From NCBI GenBank assembly GCA_963717945.1, contig CAVQXT010000006.1, positions 310,001-374,000 of the forward strand: a stretch of 64,000 nucleotides of DNA. The letters run 5' to 3'. Made by a program: the position numbers and the translations under genes. Source of the DNA: FEN-299 sp963717945. GTDB lineage: Bacteria; Acidobacteriota; Vicinamibacteria; Vicinamibacterales; Fen-181. Shown here piece by piece: positions 49,573 to 58,437 of the stretch (within the stretch, counting starts at the first letter, position 1; the number at the start of each line of letters is the position of its first letter). The notes beneath the pieces were generated by a model. The model had not been told where the DNA came from, searched no databases, and saw only the letters and a list, made by a program, of their open reading frames with translations.

Positions 49573-50936
49573 CACTCGCCTCCCTTCGTCGCGGCCGCAG
49601 GCCGAGGCACCGTGATCACCACGGTCCGATTTTCCGGCGTCAGGTACTTCACCGCCACGCGCTGGACGTCAGCCTTGGTGACCGCCATCAGGCGATCCAG
49701 CCGCGTGTTGATCAGGTTCGGGTCGTTGTAGTAGATGGCGTATTGCGACATGATGACCGCCCGCTGCAGCGAGCTGGTCAGGCCGCCGATATAGCTCCGG
49801 CGGGCGGAGTTCCGGGCCTTCTCGATCTCCCAGTCCTCGATCTTGCCGGTCTTGACCTTCTCGAACTCGTCGTAGATGGCGGCCTCCAGGGCGGCCTCGG
49901 TCTTGCCCGGCGCGGGCGGCACGATGCCGATGGCCCGGAACAGCCCGGGGCCCCGGCTCTCCATCGGGCCGGCGAAGGCCTGCAGGGCCAGCTGCTTCTC
50001 GCGGACGATCGTCTGCGTGAACCGCGAGCTGGTGCCGCTCGAGAGCACGCTGCTCAGGACCGACAGCGCGTCGAAGTCGGGCGACGCGGCCGACGGGATG
50101 TGGTAGCCGATGTCGATGCGCGTGGCGCGGGCCAGCGGGTCCTCGATCGTCAGCCGCTTCTCCTTCGCCTGCGCCGGCTCGGTCATGTCGGGCTCGGGCG
50201 GCGCCGGCTGCGACGGGATCGACTCGAAGTACTGGCGGACCTTCGCCAGGCACTCGGCCGGCTTCACGTCGCCGACGATGACCAGCGCGGCGTTGTCGGG
50301 CGCGTAGTAGGTCCTGAAGAACGCCTGCACGTCCTCGACGGTGGCGGCGGTGAGGTCGGCCATCGACCCGATCACCGAGTGCTTGTAATTGGCGTTCTCG
50401 TAGGCCAGGTCGTCGAACGCCTCCATCGTCTTGCCGTAGGGCTGGTTGTCCACGCCCTGGCGCCGCTCCTCCTGCACCGTGCTGATCTGGTTCTGCAGGT
50501 TTTCCTTGGTGATGTCGAGCGACCGCATCCGGTCGGACTCGAGGAAGAGGGCGAGGTCGAGCTGGTTGGTCGGCAGGCGTTCGAAGTAGTTGGTCCGGTC
50601 CTTGTTGGTGGACCCGTTCATGTCGCCGCCGTTGTTGTAGACGAGCATGAAGTGCTCGCCGCTGCCGACGTTGGCCGACCCCTTGAACATCATGTGCTCG
50701 AAGAGATGGGCGAAGCCGGTCCGGCCGGGCCGCTCGTTGCGCGAGCCGACGTTGTAAGTGATCGCGATCGAGAAGACCGGTGCGGTGTGGTCCTCGACGA
50801 TGATCACCCGAAGGCCGTTCTTGAGCCTGGCGTCGCTGAACTGCACCTTCGAGACGGGCGCCGCGACGAGCGAGGCGGCCAGCAAGGCCACCCCGAGCGA
50901 GAGCACGACGAGAGCCCCCCGCATCGATCGATTCAT
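49572..50936 (-). CDS. Secreted M16-family zinc peptidase, catalytic subunit
   Basis: 454 aa from the ATG at 50936 (GGGAGG upstream). Signal peptide about 1-26. The inverted zinc motif HLFEH gives His77, Glu80 and His81, with the downstream Glu ligand in VQEERRQGVDN. FKGSANVGSGEHF and the C-terminal lobe are standard. It should degrade peptides in the periplasm together with the downstream partner. Confidence 0.94.
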   Translation of the reverse strand: MNRSMRGALVVLSLGVALLAASLVAAPVSKVQFSDARLKNGLRVIIVEDHTAPVFSIAITYNVGSRNERPGRTGFAHLFEHMMFKGSANVGSGEHFMLVYNNGGDMNGSTNKDRTNYFERLPTNQLDLALFLESDRMRSLDITKENLQNQISTVQEERRQGVDNQPYGKTMEAFDDLAYENANYKHSVIGSMADLTAATVEDVQAFFRTYYAPDNAALVIVGDVKPAECLAKVRQYFESIPSQPAPPEPDMTEPAQAKEKRLTIEDPLARATRIDIGYHIPSAASPDFDALSVLSSVLSSGTSSRFTQTIVREKQLALQAFAGPMESRGPGLFRAIGIVPPAPGKTEAALEAAIYDEFEKVKTGKIEDWEIEKARNSARRSYIGGLTSSLQRAVIMSQYAIYYNDPNLINTRLDRLMAVTKADVQRVAVKYLTPENRTVVITVPRPAAATKGGE

Positions 50937-51002
50937 AGAACCTCCCTGGCTACGGATGACGCAGGGTGGGATGATACAGGATCTGGGGCCGGTGGGCGTA
51001 TG

Positions 51003-51112
51003 GCGCACGGCTGAAGCCGTGCGCTATCTGGAGAGAGGTGCCGTGCGCCGTCTGGAGATGGTGACTATCTGGAGAGAGGTGCAGCAGATAGCGCAGGGCT
51101 TCAGCCCTGCGC
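51003..51112. repeat. REP-like palindrome cluster with shared tails
   Basis: Palindromes at 51003-51024 (ACGGCTGAAGCCGT type) and 51091-51112 (GCTTCAGC centre) in inverted orientation. The tail CTATCTGGAGAGAGGTG is found twice between them, with a further half-site GCCGTGCGCC. It fills the gap between two minus-strand genes. Confidence 0.85.
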
Positions 51113-51113
51113 C

Positions 51114-51863
51114 TCAGGGCAGCCTGAAATCGAACGTCTCGAACCGTCCGATCCCCATCCGGCTCAGGCGGAACTTCAGGGCCGTCGAGAGGCAGCCCAC
51201 CCCGTATCGAACGCTCCGCGAGAAGTTGATCGACGACGCCTCCGGGAAGTACTTCGCCGGGCAGGTCACCTCGCCAATCCGGAAGCCGGCGTAGAGGATC
51301 TGCGACAGCATCTCCGCGTCGAACACGAAGTCGTCCGAGTTGCGCTCGAGCGGCAGCGCCTCGAGCACCCGGCGCGTGAAGGCGCGGTACCCGGTGTGGT
51401 ACTCCGACAACTTGGCGCCCATCAGCAGGTTCTGCAGGAGCGTGAGCACGCGGTTGCTGACGTACTTGTAGACGGGCATCCCGCCGCGAACCGCCTGGCC
51501 GCCGAGAATCCGCGACCCGAGCACGACGTCGAACTCGCCCGACGCCAGCAGGTGGGCGATGGCCGGGATGAGCGCCGGCGTGTACTGGTAGTCGGCGTGC
51601 AGCATCACGACGATGTCGGCGCCGCGCGCGAGGGCCGCCGCGTAGCAGGTCTTCTGGTTGCCGCCGTAGCCGCGGTTCCGGTCGTGGACGATCGTCTCGA
51701 TGCCCAGCCGCCGCGCCACGTCCACCGTCCGGTCCCCGCTCGCGTCGTCGGTCAGCAGCACGTCGTCCACCAGGTCGAGCGGGATCTCGCGGTACGTCCG
51801 CTCGACAGTGCGCTCGGCGTTGTACGCCGGGAGGACGACGACGACCTTCTGCCCGCGGATCAT
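51114..51863 (-). CDS. Family 2 glycosyltransferase (polyprenyl-phosphate glycosyltransferase type)
   Basis: 249 aa from the ATG at 51863; no Shine-Dalgarno sequence precedes it. The GT-A fold shows VVVVLPAYNAE, the first acidic motif LLTDDASGD, a GYGGNQKTCYAAAL nucleotide loop and the HADYQY (DxD-like) motif. The C-terminal part contains YHTGYRAF and FDAEML, common in DPM1-like enzymes that load sugars onto lipid carriers. It lacks C-terminal TM helices, so it is probably peripheral at the membrane. Confidence 0.9.
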   Translation of the reverse strand: MIRGQKVVVVLPAYNAERTVERTYREIPLDLVDDVLLTDDASGDRTVDVARRLGIETIVHDRNRGYGGNQKTCYAAALARGADIVVMLHADYQYTPALIPAIAHLLASGEFDVVLGSRILGGQAVRGGMPVYKYVSNRVLTLLQNLLMGAKLSEYHTGYRAFTRRVLEALPLERNSDDFVFDAEMLSQILYAGFRIGEVTCPAKYFPEASSINFSRSVRYGVGCLSTALKFRLSRMGIGRFETFDFRLP

Positions 51864-51870
51864 TCGGGGC

Positions 51871-51899
51871 AGTGTACTTCGGTTCCAATTGCACACAAA
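51871..51899 (-). promoter_or_regulatory. Putative promoter of the glycosyltransferase gene
   Basis: On the minus strand TTTGTG (51894-51899), 17-bp spacer, TACACT (51871-51876). The ATG is only 7 nt further on, which together with the missing ribosome-binding site would give a leaderless mRNA. Confidence 0.35.
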
Positions 51900-51922
51900 C
51901 TCTCCCCGAAGCGGTCCGTTTC

Positions 51923-51951
51923 TTGCGGTCCCCTCCCCCGAGTGCAATACT
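51923..51951 (+). promoter_or_regulatory. Putative sigma-70-type promoter for the leader peptide/TonB operon
   Basis: TTGCGG (51923-51928), 17-bp spacer, AATACT (51946-51951). It points towards the small Cys-rich ORF at 52008 and the gene at 52197. Confidence 0.45.
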
Positions 51952-52007
51952 CTGCGCGCACACCTTCGGCACGCCTTTCTTCACTCTGCATCCGGCCGGG
52001 AGGCGTC

Positions 52008-52088
52008 ATGCGCGTCGTTATCCGTCTGCTCGTGGCCGCCGCTAGTCAAGAGGCCATGAAACAATCGTGCTGCCCGTGCCGTAACTAA
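52008..52088 (+). CDS. 26-aa Cys-rich leader peptide (possible attenuator)
   Basis: A small ORF with a strong GGGAGG ribosome-binding site 5 nt before the ATG. It starts MRVVIRLLVAAAS and ends KQSCCPCRN. It lies 56 bp downstream of a plausible promoter and 108 bp upstream of a secreted-protein/TonB receptor operon. Three cysteines in four codons near the stop recall cysteine-responsive attenuation leaders known from mycobacteria. No terminator/antiterminator pair is obvious by eye, so regulation is only a suggestion. Confidence 0.45.
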   Translation: MRVVIRLLVAAASQEAMKQSCCPCRN

Positions 52089-52196
52089 TGTCGTCTGCGT
52101 CGTCAAACAGGTGTGGCGCGGATTCTCTCGACAAAACCAAACCACCCGGTCGTTAGGACGTCCAAGTCCGTATGCAGGCCCCTGGAGGCGAGACCC

Positions 52197-53288
52197 ATGC
52201 GTGTGCTGCTGCCGGTAGTCGCGGTCGCCTGTCTTGGCGCGGGGTTGGTAGCCGCGGGCGCAGATCAAGCCAAGGACCCGGCGAGCGTCCTGGCCGCGGC
52301 GCGTGAGGCGCTCGGCGGCGAGAAGGCCCTCTCGGCCGTCAAGGCGTTCGTCGCCACCGGCCGGACGCGCCAGGTTCGCGGGCAGAACCTCGTGCCGATC
52401 GAGTTCGAGATCGCCTGCGAGCTGCCCGACAAGTACGTGCGGAAGGACGAAGTCCCGGCCCAGGAGAGCGAGCCGACGACGTCGGGGTTCAACGGCGAGA
52501 AGTTGATCCAGATTCCGCGGCCGCCCGAGCCGCCGCCCGCCCCTCCCGCCAAGCCGCCGTCGGCACCTGCGGCAGGCGGGGCCCAGGTCGCCGCGCCTGC
52601 GGCCGCAGCGGCACCCGCGGCGCCTGCAGCACCGGCCGCGACAGCCCCGGCAGCCGGAGCGCCTTCGGCCGCCCCGGCCAAGCCGGCCGGTCCGCCCGCT
52701 CCCCCGCCCGATCCCCGCAAGGCGCGCGTGGTCACGCTCAAGCAGGACTTCGCCCGCCTCGCGCTCGGGATGTTCGCCGCCTCGTTCGACAGTTACCCGC
52801 TGACGTTCGCCTTTGTCGGCCAGGCGGAGGCGCCGCAGGGCAAGGCCGACGTGCTCGAGGCGAAAGGGCCTGGCGCGTTCGCGCTGCGGTTCTTCGTCAA
52901 CGCCGAGACGCACCTGCCGATCATGGTGAGCTGGACCAGCCCGGCCACAAACGTCGTGCTGACCGAACCGGGCCAGCCGCCGCCGGCCAGCGTGGCGCCG
53001 GGGGCGATCGTGGTGCAGGCGCCGGCCAGGCCGCCGGCCTCGGCGCCGAAGGAGCAGCAGGACCAGTACGCCAAGGACGTGGCGGCGCTGCGCGCGAAGG
53101 CGCTGGCCACCGCCAAGCCGGTCGAGACGCGCATCTACTTTGCCGATTACCGCGACATCGGTGGCGGCCTCAAGTTCCCGTTCCGGCTCCGCAAGGCGGT
53201 GGCCGGCGAGACGATCGAAGAGACCAACTTCGACGCCTTCAAGATCAACCCGCGGATCGACCCGCGGAAGTTCCAGCCGATCCTGTAG
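52197..53288 (+). CDS. Secreted LolA-like protein with Pro/Ala-rich insert
   Basis: 363 aa from the ATG at 52197, with GGAGG at 9-nt spacing. Signal peptide about 1-19. The N-terminal ASVLAAAREALGGEKALSAVKAFVATGRTR is typical of outer-membrane lipoprotein-sorting (LolA/LolB-like) folds found near TonB receptors. An insert of about 65 residues (from PPEPPPAPPAKPP) is almost only Ala, Pro and Gly. The C-terminus returns to a beta-sheet (RIYFADYRDIGGGLKFPFRLR). It precedes a TonB receptor by 16 bp and probably acts with it. Confidence 0.72.
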   Translation: MRVLLPVVAVACLGAGLVAAGADQAKDPASVLAAAREALGGEKALSAVKAFVATGRTRQVRGQNLVPIEFEIACELPDKYVRKDEVPAQESEPTTSGFNGEKLIQIPRPPEPPPAPPAKPPSAPAAGGAQVAAPAAAAAPAAPAAPAATAPAAGAPSAAPAKPAGPPAPPPDPRKARVVTLKQDFARLALGMFAASFDSYPLTFAFVGQAEAPQGKADVLEAKGPGAFALRFFVNAETHLPIMVSWTSPATNVVLTEPGQPPPASVAPGAIVVQAPARPPASAPKEQQDQYAKDVAALRAKALATAKPVETRIYFADYRDIGGGLKFPFRLRKAVAGETIEETNFDAFKINPRIDPRKFQPIL

Positions 53289-53304
53289 CCCCCAGAGGTA
53301 CGTC

Positions 53305-56019
53305 ATGACGCGCCCCGTCGCGTGGTTGGTCCTGGCCGTCGTCCTTGTGTGTTCGTCCGCCCTGCCCGCGCGCGCGCAGGCGGCTCGCGAGGCGCGGCTG
53401 ATCGTCACCGTCGTCGATCAGACCGGCGCCATCATCCCGAACGCCGCCGTCTCGGTGATCGGTCTCGATGACGCGACCAGGAAGACGACGATCCCGCCGG
53501 TGAAGTCGTCGGACAAGGGGCTCGCCACCTTCGAGCACCTGGCGCCGGGCCGCTACTCGGTGCAGGGGGAGTTTCCGGGCTTCATGATGGGGCTGCTGCG
53601 CGACCTCCGCCTCAAGGCGGGCGACAACAAGCACCTCATGGTGCTGCCGATCGCCGGGGTGACCGAAGAAGTGACCGTGGGCCGCGACAAGCAGGCCGCG
53701 GGCGCGGACCGCGCGGGGGCGTTCGGGACGGCGCTGACGCGCGAGCAGATGGAGGCGCTCTCGGAGGACCCGGACGAATTGGCCCGCCAGCTCCAGAGCC
53801 TCGCCGGGCCCGACGCCACGATTCGCGTGGACTCGTTCGAGGGGCAGCAACTGCCGCCCAAGGCGCAGATCAAGTCCATCCACATCACGCGCGACGCGTT
53901 CGCGGCCGAGAACCACTCGGCCTACGGCCTCTTCATCGACATCGTCACGCAGCCCGGCATCGGGCCGCTGCGCGGCCAGGCGCGGTTCAACTTCTACGAC
54001 AGCGCGCTCGACGGCCGCAACCCGATGGTCCCGCAGAAGGGGCCGGCGCAGAACCGCGGCGTGAGCCTGGGGATCGGCGGAACGCTCATCAAGGACAAGA
54101 GCAGCTTCTCCCTATCCGTCTCGGGATCGAACACCTACCGGACGCCGAACCTGCTCCAGGGGATTTCGAACAACAATGTGGAGGCCATCAACCTCAACCT
54201 TCGGACCACCAGCAACTACCTGTCCATCTACGGGAATCTCGATTACGCCCTCACGAAGGACCAGACGCTGCGCGTGTCGGTGAACCGCTACAGCTACGGG
54301 AGCGGAAACCAGGGCGTCGGCGCGTTCGACCAGCCGGAGCGGGCCTATTCGAGCGACAGCACCATCTACGGCGTGCGCATCCAGGAGGTCGGCCCGCTGG
54401 GACGGCGGTTCTTCATCAACACCCGCTTCTCGCTCAACTGGGGCGATTCGGCCTCGCGGTCGGCGTCCGAGGAGCTGACGAAACTGGTCAACGGCTGGTA
54501 CAACTTCGGCGGCGCGCAGATGAAGGGCGGCCGCCACACTCGCACCTTCACGCTGATGTCGGACCTCGATTACGTGCGGGGCCGCCATTCGGTGCGCGGT
54601 GGCGTTCAGTTCGACGGAGGGCGCTACCGCTCCGACGCGGCGTCGAACTACCTCGGCACCTATACGTTCGCCTCAGAGGCCGACTACAACGCCGGCACGC
54701 CGAAGTCGTACCGGCGCGTGATCGGAGACCCGAACATCGCCTACTGGAACCTCCAGGCGGGCCTCTACGTGCAGGACGACATCCGCGTTGCCAAGGGGCT
54801 CACCCTCACGCCCGGCGTGCGGTTCGAGACGCAGACCCACCTGACCGATCCCTTCAGCGTTGGGCCGCGATTCGGCGTCACCTGGTCGCCCTTCAAGGGC
54901 GGGAAGACGACGCTGCGGGCGAGCATGGGGATCTTCTACGACTGGCTCAGCTCGGGCACCTACGAGCAGACGATCCGCATGGACGGCGTCCACCAGCGCG
55001 AGCTGATGCTGGCAAAGGACACGAGCAACCCGGAAGACACGACCGTCATCCCGTACCCCGATCCCGGACCGCTGACCGCCGTGGCCTCCAATCGCTACCT
55101 GCTCGGCCCGGACGCGCGGATGGCCCGGACCTTCCGGATGAGCGCCGGCATCGACCAGCAGTTGAACAAGATGGTGCGCATCGGCGCGAACTACTACGAC
55201 ATGCGGGTCAACGGGCTGCTGGCCGGCGTCAACCTCAACGCGCCGGTGGGCGGCGTCTACCTGGATCCGGCGTGGAAGAACGTCATCGAGGCCGACCCGA
55301 TCGGCCGGTCGCACACGCAGTCGGTGTCGGTCAACACCCAGCTCAATTTCTCGCCCACCTCGGCGGGATCGACGTTCGGCGGATCCGGCCTCTCGGGGAA
55401 GAACGAACCGAGGTTCCGCTGGAGGCGCGGCCTGTCGATGTACGTCTACTACACGTTGGGCCGGTCGCAGAACAACTCGGACGGCGCGTTCAGCCCGTCG
55501 CCGACCGGCACGATCGACACCGAGTGGGCCTACTCGTCGGGCGACGTCCGTCACCGGATCAGCACGAACGTCTACACGGGCGCGCTCAAGAACCTCACCG
55601 CGAGCGTCTACCTGAGCGCGAACAGCGGCCGTCCGTACAACCTGACCACGGGGCTCGACGCCAACGGCGACGGCATCTACAACGACCGCCCCGCTGGAAT
55701 CGGGCGGAACCTTCTCCGCTCGGGCTGGCTGTACTACTCGTCGGCCTACCTCACTTACACCGTCGGCGTCGGCAAGCGCACCGTGCCGCTGCCGCCGGGC
55801 ATTACGCTGACCTCGTCGGGCGGCGGCTTGAGCTTGAGCACCTTCAACCAGCCGGACGCGCCGCGCTACCGGATCACGTTCAACCTGTCGATCGACAACC
55901 TGATGAACCACGCCAACTACGTCGGCTACACGGGCGTGCAGACCTCCCCATACTTCGGGAGGCCGACGGGCGTGGACGGCGTGCGGACGATGAACTTCTC
56001 GGTGGGCGTGAGTTTCTAG
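53305..56019 (+). CDS. TonB-dependent receptor with carboxypeptidase-regulatory-like domain
   Basis: 904 aa. Signal peptide about 1-29, then a carboxypeptidase-regulatory-like beta-sandwich (ARLIVTVVDQTGAIIPNAAVSV ... LAPGRYSVQGEFPGF). A divergent plug follows (DPDELARQLQSLAGPDA ... HSAYGLFIDIVTQPG), then a long barrel ending MNFSVGVSF. This architecture is very common in Acidobacteria. The ligand is unknown. AGAGG precedes the ATG. The stop TAG overlaps the convergent yeiH stop in the sequence CTAG. Confidence 0.9.
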   Translation: MTRPVAWLVLAVVLVCSSALPARAQAAREARLIVTVVDQTGAIIPNAAVSVIGLDDATRKTTIPPVKSSDKGLATFEHLAPGRYSVQGEFPGFMMGLLRDLRLKAGDNKHLMVLPIAGVTEEVTVGRDKQAAGADRAGAFGTALTREQMEALSEDPDELARQLQSLAGPDATIRVDSFEGQQLPPKAQIKSIHITRDAFAAENHSAYGLFIDIVTQPGIGPLRGQARFNFYDSALDGRNPMVPQKGPAQNRGVSLGIGGTLIKDKSSFSLSVSGSNTYRTPNLLQGISNNNVEAINLNLRTTSNYLSIYGNLDYALTKDQTLRVSVNRYSYGSGNQGVGAFDQPERAYSSDSTIYGVRIQEVGPLGRRFFINTRFSLNWGDSASRSASEELTKLVNGWYNFGGAQMKGGRHTRTFTLMSDLDYVRGRHSVRGGVQFDGGRYRSDAASNYLGTYTFASEADYNAGTPKSYRRVIGDPNIAYWNLQAGLYVQDDIRVAKGLTLTPGVRFETQTHLTDPFSVGPRFGVTWSPFKGGKTTLRASMGIFYDWLSSGTYEQTIRMDGVHQRELMLAKDTSNPEDTTVIPYPDPGPLTAVASNRYLLGPDARMARTFRMSAGIDQQLNKMVRIGANYYDMRVNGLLAGVNLNAPVGGVYLDPAWKNVIEADPIGRSHTQSVSVNTQLNFSPTSAGSTFGGSGLSGKNEPRFRWRRGLSMYVYYTLGRSQNNSDGAFSPSPTGTIDTEWAYSSGDVRHRISTNVYTGALKNLTASVYLSANSGRPYNLTTGLDANGDGIYNDRPAGIGRNLLRSGWLYYSSAYLTYTVGVGKRTVPLPPGITLTSSGGGLSLSTFNQPDAPRYRITFNLSIDNLMNHANYVGYTGVQTSPYFGRPTGVDGVRTMNFSVGVSF

Positions 56020-57005
56020 ATGCCGGCCCAGCGGACGGCCGCCAGGGCCATCACGCTGATCGCGAGCCAGAGGCCGATGCCGTGCAGCACCGGCCTCACG
56101 CCGACCATCCGCAGCGAGGACCGCGAAAGACTCATCCCCACCAGCAGCAGCGTCACCGTCATCCCCGTTCTGGCCAGCGTCGTCAGCGACGGCGCCAGCG
56201 CGTGAACCGCGGGGACGGCCGTGCCCGCCAGCGACGCGAACACGAACAGCGCAATGAACCAGGGGATGGCGATCGGGCGCCGCGAGCTGCCCGGCGCGCC
56301 CGAGGCGTCGCGCGCCTTCTCCGCGTCGGTCCGGCCGCGCAGGATGACGAACCGCGCCGCCAGGGCCACCGGCACGATCCACAACGTCCGCGAGAGCTTG
56401 ACGACGGTGGCCGTCTGGAGCGCCTGCTGGCCGTAAACGGAGGAGGCCGCGACGACCGACGACACGTCGTGGATCGCGATGCCGGCCCACGTGCCGAACT
56501 GCACCTGCGAGAGGCCGAGCGCGTGCCCGAGCACCGGGAACAGGTAGAGCGCGACAGCGTTGAGCAGGAAGACGGTGCCGAGCGCCACCGACATCTCGGC
56601 TTCCGCGGCGCCGGTCGCGAGGCCCACGGCCGCGATGGCCGATCCGCCGCAGATCGCCGTGCCGGCCGACAGCAGCATCGCCGTCTTCGATTCGACCCAC
56701 AGCACGCGCCGCAGCCACGCGCCGAGGAGGAATGTAAGGGCGATGGTCACCGCCGCGATCAGCAGGCCGTGGCGCGCGGCCACGAGGACCGCCAGCAGGT
56801 TGGTGCCGAACCCGAGAAGCACCACCGACGCCTGGAGCAGCGGCCGGCTCAGCCTCTTCGTCTCGGCCGGCCAGGGATTGCCCAGGGTCAGGGCGAGCGC
56901 GAGGCCGACGGCCAGCGCGAGGCCCGGGGAGGCGAGCGGGGTCAGGGCGAAGATGAAGGCGAGCGCGTACAGAGAGATCGCGAGAACGGGGGTCCTTGGG
57001 GGCAT
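56016..57005 (-). CDS. yeiH: YeiH/UPF0324-family membrane protein (putative sulfate exporter family)
   Basis: 329 aa from the ATG at 57005; the longer frame upstream is an antisense shadow of the molbindin gene. It has ten or so TM helices with the conserved LSAGTAICGGSAIAAV block and GIAIHDVSSVVAAS. The family is annotated as putative sulfate exporters, but function is poorly proven. It is divergent from the molbindin gene with 30 bp between starts, and convergent with the TonB receptor gene. Confidence 0.9.
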   Translation of the reverse strand: MPPRTPVLAISLYALAFIFALTPLASPGLALAVGLALALTLGNPWPAETKRLSRPLLQASVVLLGFGTNLLAVLVAARHGLLIAAVTIALTFLLGAWLRRVLWVESKTAMLLSAGTAICGGSAIAAVGLATGAAEAEMSVALGTVFLLNAVALYLFPVLGHALGLSQVQFGTWAGIAIHDVSSVVAASSVYGQQALQTATVVKLSRTLWIVPVALAARFVILRGRTDAEKARDASGAPGSSRRPIAIPWFIALFVFASLAGTAVPAVHALAPSLTTLARTGMTVTLLLVGMSLSRSSLRMVGVRPVLHGIGLWLAISVMALAAVRWAGI

Positions 57006-57035
57006 CCTTGGTATTCTATGCGACAGGAGGCTCAC

Positions 57036-57242
57036 ATGCCCTTGAGCGCGCGCAATCACCTGCCGGGGGTCATCGAGGAGATCCAGCGCGACACCATCCT
57101 CGCGCACGTCGTCATCCGCGTCGGTGAGAACCACATCGAGTCGGTCATCACGCGCCGGAGCGCGGACGAGCTCGGCCTCAAGGTGGGCGACCACGTCACG
57201 GCGGTCGTCAAGGCTACCGAGGTGATGGTGGCGAAGCCTTAG
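57036..57242 (+). CDS. mop: Mop/TOBE-domain molybdopterin-binding-like protein (molbindin)
   Basis: 68 aa, a single TOBE domain: MPLSARNHLPGVIEEIQ, then VVIRVGENHIESVITRRSADELGLKVGDHVTAVVKATEVMV. This is the molbindin pattern that binds molybdate or tungstate as an oligomer. ACAGGAGG lies 6 nt before the ATG. The last 29 bp overlap the 3' end of the convergent diheme-protein gene. Confidence 0.88.
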   Translation: MPLSARNHLPGVIEEIQRDTILAHVVIRVGENHIESVITRRSADELGLKVGDHVTAVVKATEVMVAKP

Positions 57243-58392
57243 CGCCAGACTTCAGGGCGCCAAAGAACACGATGTCCTCGTTGTCGAGCCAGCGAGCGGC
57301 CGGAGACTGCCAGTCGATATCCCGGGTCCCCTTCGGCAGCGGCAGGATCCGGACGGCGACGATGCCGTGAACGCTCTTGCCGCCGTTGTGCTCGTACTCC
57401 TCGTGGAACCGGTACTCGGGCGCCACCTTCTCGCGGCACGACGGATCGAGCGGCCGCGGCAGGTCGGGCGGCGAGATGACGAACTGCGGCGTGACGACGC
57501 GCACCGGGCCCTGGCCGACGAGCCTGCCTGTCGCCTGATCGAGCCGCGCCTTCTGAAGCGCCTTTCCGTTCTCTTCGAACACGAGCATCACGGGGACGTC
57601 CGGCAGCGGCTTGCCCGCCGCCAGCCGAGCGGACGTGTAGGACACCCAGCCGCAAGTGCCCAGGTCCTGCTGGCCGAAGCCCATCACGGGAGCCCCTTGC
57701 GGCCAGGACTTCTTCAGCTCGTCGATCGTGAACGTCTGCTCGTAGCCGTCGGCCGAGAGTATGTCCACGGCCGTGGCGGTCTCCGACACGCCAACCGCCC
57801 GCAGCGTCGCCCAGAGCGAGTTGCCGCGGTAGTCGTTGTAGGCGTCGCCCTTCCTGTTCTCGGTCGTGTTGATGAAGACGGGCAGGTCGAGAACCGGCGT
57901 GAGCGCCTTGATCGCGGCCGCCGTGTAGGATGCCGAGGGTGCCACGGCCAATGACGGCTTGCTGGCGGCGTCGCCCGGGTTCGTGCCCGTCTTCAATTCC
58001 ACGTCGTTGGTGAACCCGTCGCGGTCGGAGTCCTTCGTCGCAACGGCGCGCACCGCCTGCGCGTTGCGACCGCCGGCCATGTAGTCCAGGCCGTAGCGGT
58101 TCAAGGTCGCCTTCGGGTCCCGCTTCTCGCGGCTGACGACGGCGTGGCAGTAACCGCAGTGGTTCTCGTGGCGCATCCGCCCGCCGCTGGCCGGGTCCTT
58201 GACGTCTCCGCTCAGGTGGCACGTCGCGCACGAATCGGCCGGCGTTCCCTTCAGCGCCGGATAGACGGCGAGCACGGCATTGATGTCGTCGTCGCTCGCG
58301 TGTCCCTTGTAGGCCGAGTAGAGCGGCGACAGCATGAGGACGACGGCGCACGCGGCGAGCGCGGCAGGGACGAAGGGTCTGCGAACCGTCAT
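57214..58392 (-). CDS. Secreted diheme c-type cytochrome with molybdopterin-oxidoreductase-like C-terminal domain
   Basis: 392 aa with a signal peptide (about 1-27). Two haem c sites, CATCH (55-59) and CGYCH (79-83), form an N-terminal diheme module. DSDRDGFTNDVELKTGTNPGD (about 120-140) is an EF-hand/thrombospondin-3-like calcium loop. The C-terminal 230 residues resemble the sulfite-oxidase-type Mo-binding fold (YRGNSLWATLRAVGV, GWVSYTSARLAAG) and carry GQGPVRVV, close to the GEGP motif of known diheme proteins. It is an electron carrier or oxidoreductase in the periplasm. GAGGAGAGAG precedes the ATG. It is last in the operon with TPR and VWFA genes. Confidence 0.78.
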   Translation of the reverse strand: MTVRRPFVPAALAACAVVLMLSPLYSAYKGHASDDDINAVLAVYPALKGTPADSCATCHLSGDVKDPASGGRMRHENHCGYCHAVVSREKRDPKATLNRYGLDYMAGGRNAQAVRAVATKDSDRDGFTNDVELKTGTNPGDAASKPSLAVAPSASYTAAAIKALTPVLDLPVFINTTENRKGDAYNDYRGNSLWATLRAVGVSETATAVDILSADGYEQTFTIDELKKSWPQGAPVMGFGQQDLGTCGWVSYTSARLAAGKPLPDVPVMLVFEENGKALQKARLDQATGRLVGQGPVRVVTPQFVISPPDLPRPLDPSCREKVAPEYRFHEEYEHNGGKSVHGIVAVRILPLPKGTRDIDWQSPAARWLDNEDIVFFGALKSGAKASPPSPR

Positions 58393-58437
58393 GAAGATCT
58401 CTCTCCTCGTGGATTTGGCGAGTCGGGCACGGCTCCG

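Noticed and set aside
49542..51014. A 490-codon plus-strand frame opposite the M16 catalytic gene.
   Set aside because: Antisense shadow; the minus strand has the signal peptide, zinc motif and proper ribosome-binding site.
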